From assembly GCA_003116995.1 (NCBI GenBank), contig BDSL01000043.1:186001-250000 (forward strand): DNA of 64,000 nucleotides, in the 5' to 3' direction. The notes under the pieces are model-generated. The model ran no database searches. It was not told the DNA's origin and saw only the letters and a list, made by a program, of their open reading frames with translations. The translations under genes were made by a program, and so were the position numbers. Below are positions 63,101 through 64,000 of the stretch, piece by piece; position 1 is the stretch's first letter, and every line of letters begins with the position of its first letter. The DNA is from Yamagishiella unicocca. Lineage: Eukaryota; Chlorophyta; Chlorophyceae; Chlamydomonadales; Volvocaceae.

Positions 63101-63987
63101 CTCCTGCACAAGCAGGATCAGTCCGACGGGCGACAGTCAAGGGACGACCAAGTAATAAGTAAGGCACACAGTGCAACGAAGCAAGGAAGATGTACGATGG
63201 TGATGGTGTAAATCATCCGTCTGATGATGCCACTAGTTGCTTGGTTGCCCTGTTCCTTTCGTCCAGACGGCTCGTCACCCTGTGCACATCCCCCCTCGCG
63301 TCCGCACCCAGCCACCCACCTCTACACATGGCAGCGCGCACGAGTTGGCAGTAGCATACCACCACTGCAGCACACAGTTGTCGCACGTCACGCCGGTCGG
63401 CAGCCGGTACTTCAAGCCGTACGTGTTGACGCCGGCGTAAGGCCCAATGGTCTGCTGGTAGACGCGGGCGCTGCCGTCGTTCTTGGCCGTGAGGTACCAG
63501 TAGCGGTCACCCGGGCGGACGGCGTCGGCGCGGGTGAGCCAGTGGGCGTCCAGGCAGGCCTCAGTCACGTCGGTGCTGGGGCACAGCCGGAAGGCGAAGC
63601 GGCCCCGGTGGTCGGCGGTGATGCTCACGGAGATCTCGATCTGGATTCGGACAGTTCCAAATCGTGGCAGTTGGGAAGGAGGTGATGGGGGGGCCTCTCA
63701 GGGTTGCTGATGGCTGGGCGGCATCGGACGGAATGGACGGAATGCCGTATCGTACACGCTACCCTATCCAACGAAAGGAGCATGGAAAAGAAATCGTAGG
63801 AAGGAAGAGCAAGGCGCAGATAGATGGGCAGGACCTGCAGGACCCACCACGTCGCCCTCGGTGTAGTTGGCCTGGATGGGGCGGGGCGCCATCCAGCGGG
63901 GGTTCGGGTCGTCGGCGCGGTTGCCGCACACGCCGAACGCGCCATGTGGCCAGAAGCGCGTGAAGCTGCCGCTCACCACGCCCACGC
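60118..63987 (-). CDS. Multidomain chitin-degrading enzyme: AA15 LPMO - CBM14 - GH18 chitinase (5' end outside the window)
   Basis: Exons 63848-63987, 63320-63640, 62319-63103, 61970-62141, 61053-61716, 60698-60851 and 60118-60451 close in phase, giving 855 aa; the 5' end lies beyond 64000. Domain 1 has AA15 lytic polysaccharide monooxygenase blocks: HGAFGVCGN, ITADHRGRFAFRLCP (second copper His), TCDNCVLQWWYATANS and EEFWNCADVRI. A Ser-Pro linker leads to a CBM14 chitin-binding domain with WCSGKANAMYPNP, CGSYITCSNG, CPSGLVFS and CDWPANVQC. A second Ser-Pro linker leads to a GH18 catalytic domain: KVIGYLENWRWYNQGG, LTHINYAF, RVLISVGGW, catalytic DGVDFDWEYP, NIMTYDLHGAWD (formed across a splice), LVVGVPFYGR and GAMVWALGQE. 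All GH18 key acids are present. The protein should oxidise, bind and hydrolyse chitin outside the cell. The N-terminal copper His should follow a signal peptide and lies outside the window. Confidence 0.9.
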
Positions 63988-64000
63988 CTGCAGCGGAACC

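Overview
The window is nuclear DNA of a green alga, most likely a chlamydomonadalean (Chlamydomonas/volvocine) species. The coding exons are GC-rich and broken by many GT-AG introns. Plausible poly(A) signals are TGTAA. Three copies of the Chlamydomonas-type telomeric unit (CCCTAAAA on the + strand) sit inside an intron, and secreted proteins carry Ser-Pro linkers. The species cannot be named from the sequence alone. No bacterial-style operon, rRNA, tRNA or CRISPR array was found.

Layout from left to right. (1) 393-1333 (+): last two exons of a gene that begins before the window. (2) 3557-5565 (-): a six-exon Cys-rich secreted or GPI-anchored protein, here called CRP-A. (3) 6690-7140: broken chromodomain pieces of a retroelement. 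(4) 8053-17445 (-): a complete purple acid phosphatase with every metal-ligand motif. (5) ~18630-20122 (+): a MED4-like Mediator subunit. (6) 22517-23966 (+): a small two-helix membrane protein. (7) 25806-36033 (-): gamma-tubulin complex protein GCP3, 16 exons, 1061 aa. (8) 37439-42159 (-): the RFT1 ER membrane protein, 10 exons, 664 aa. (9) 44104-47625 (-): a secreted DUF6081-like protein, 8 exons, 343 aa. (10) 50352-54574 (+): CRP-B, a paralogue of CRP-A with the same exon-phase pattern. (11) 57057-57862 (-): part of an Ala-rich membrane protein. (12) 60118 to past the right edge (-): a chitin-degrading fusion of an AA15 LPMO, a CBM14 domain and a GH18 chitinase. For the fully modelled multi-exon genes, exon boundaries were checked by requiring reading phase to close across every intron.

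The most unusual feature is a family of introns whose two ends are inverted repeats of each other. Just inside the donor of many introns of GCP3, RFT1, CRP-B, the two-helix gene and the left-edge gene lie purine-rich modules in a fixed order. Module A contains ACCCGTGGATGCGAG, module B contains ACCGGTTACACGACATAGG, and a tail contains TAGCTGGCGC then CTTCGGAC. The reverse complements lie just before the acceptor. GCP3 introns 7 and 9 and RFT1 intron 4 show both arms. They look like terminal-inverted-repeat transposons that are themselves introns (introner-like). The phosphatase, DUF6081 and chitinase genes show none that I could see.

The genes do not form one pathway. GCP3 (microtubule nucleation), RFT1 (N-glycosylation) and MED4 (transcription) are housekeeping functions. 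The phosphatase, the DUF6081 protein, CRP-A/CRP-B and the LPMO-chitinase are predicted to enter the secretory pathway and may act at the cell surface or outside the cell.
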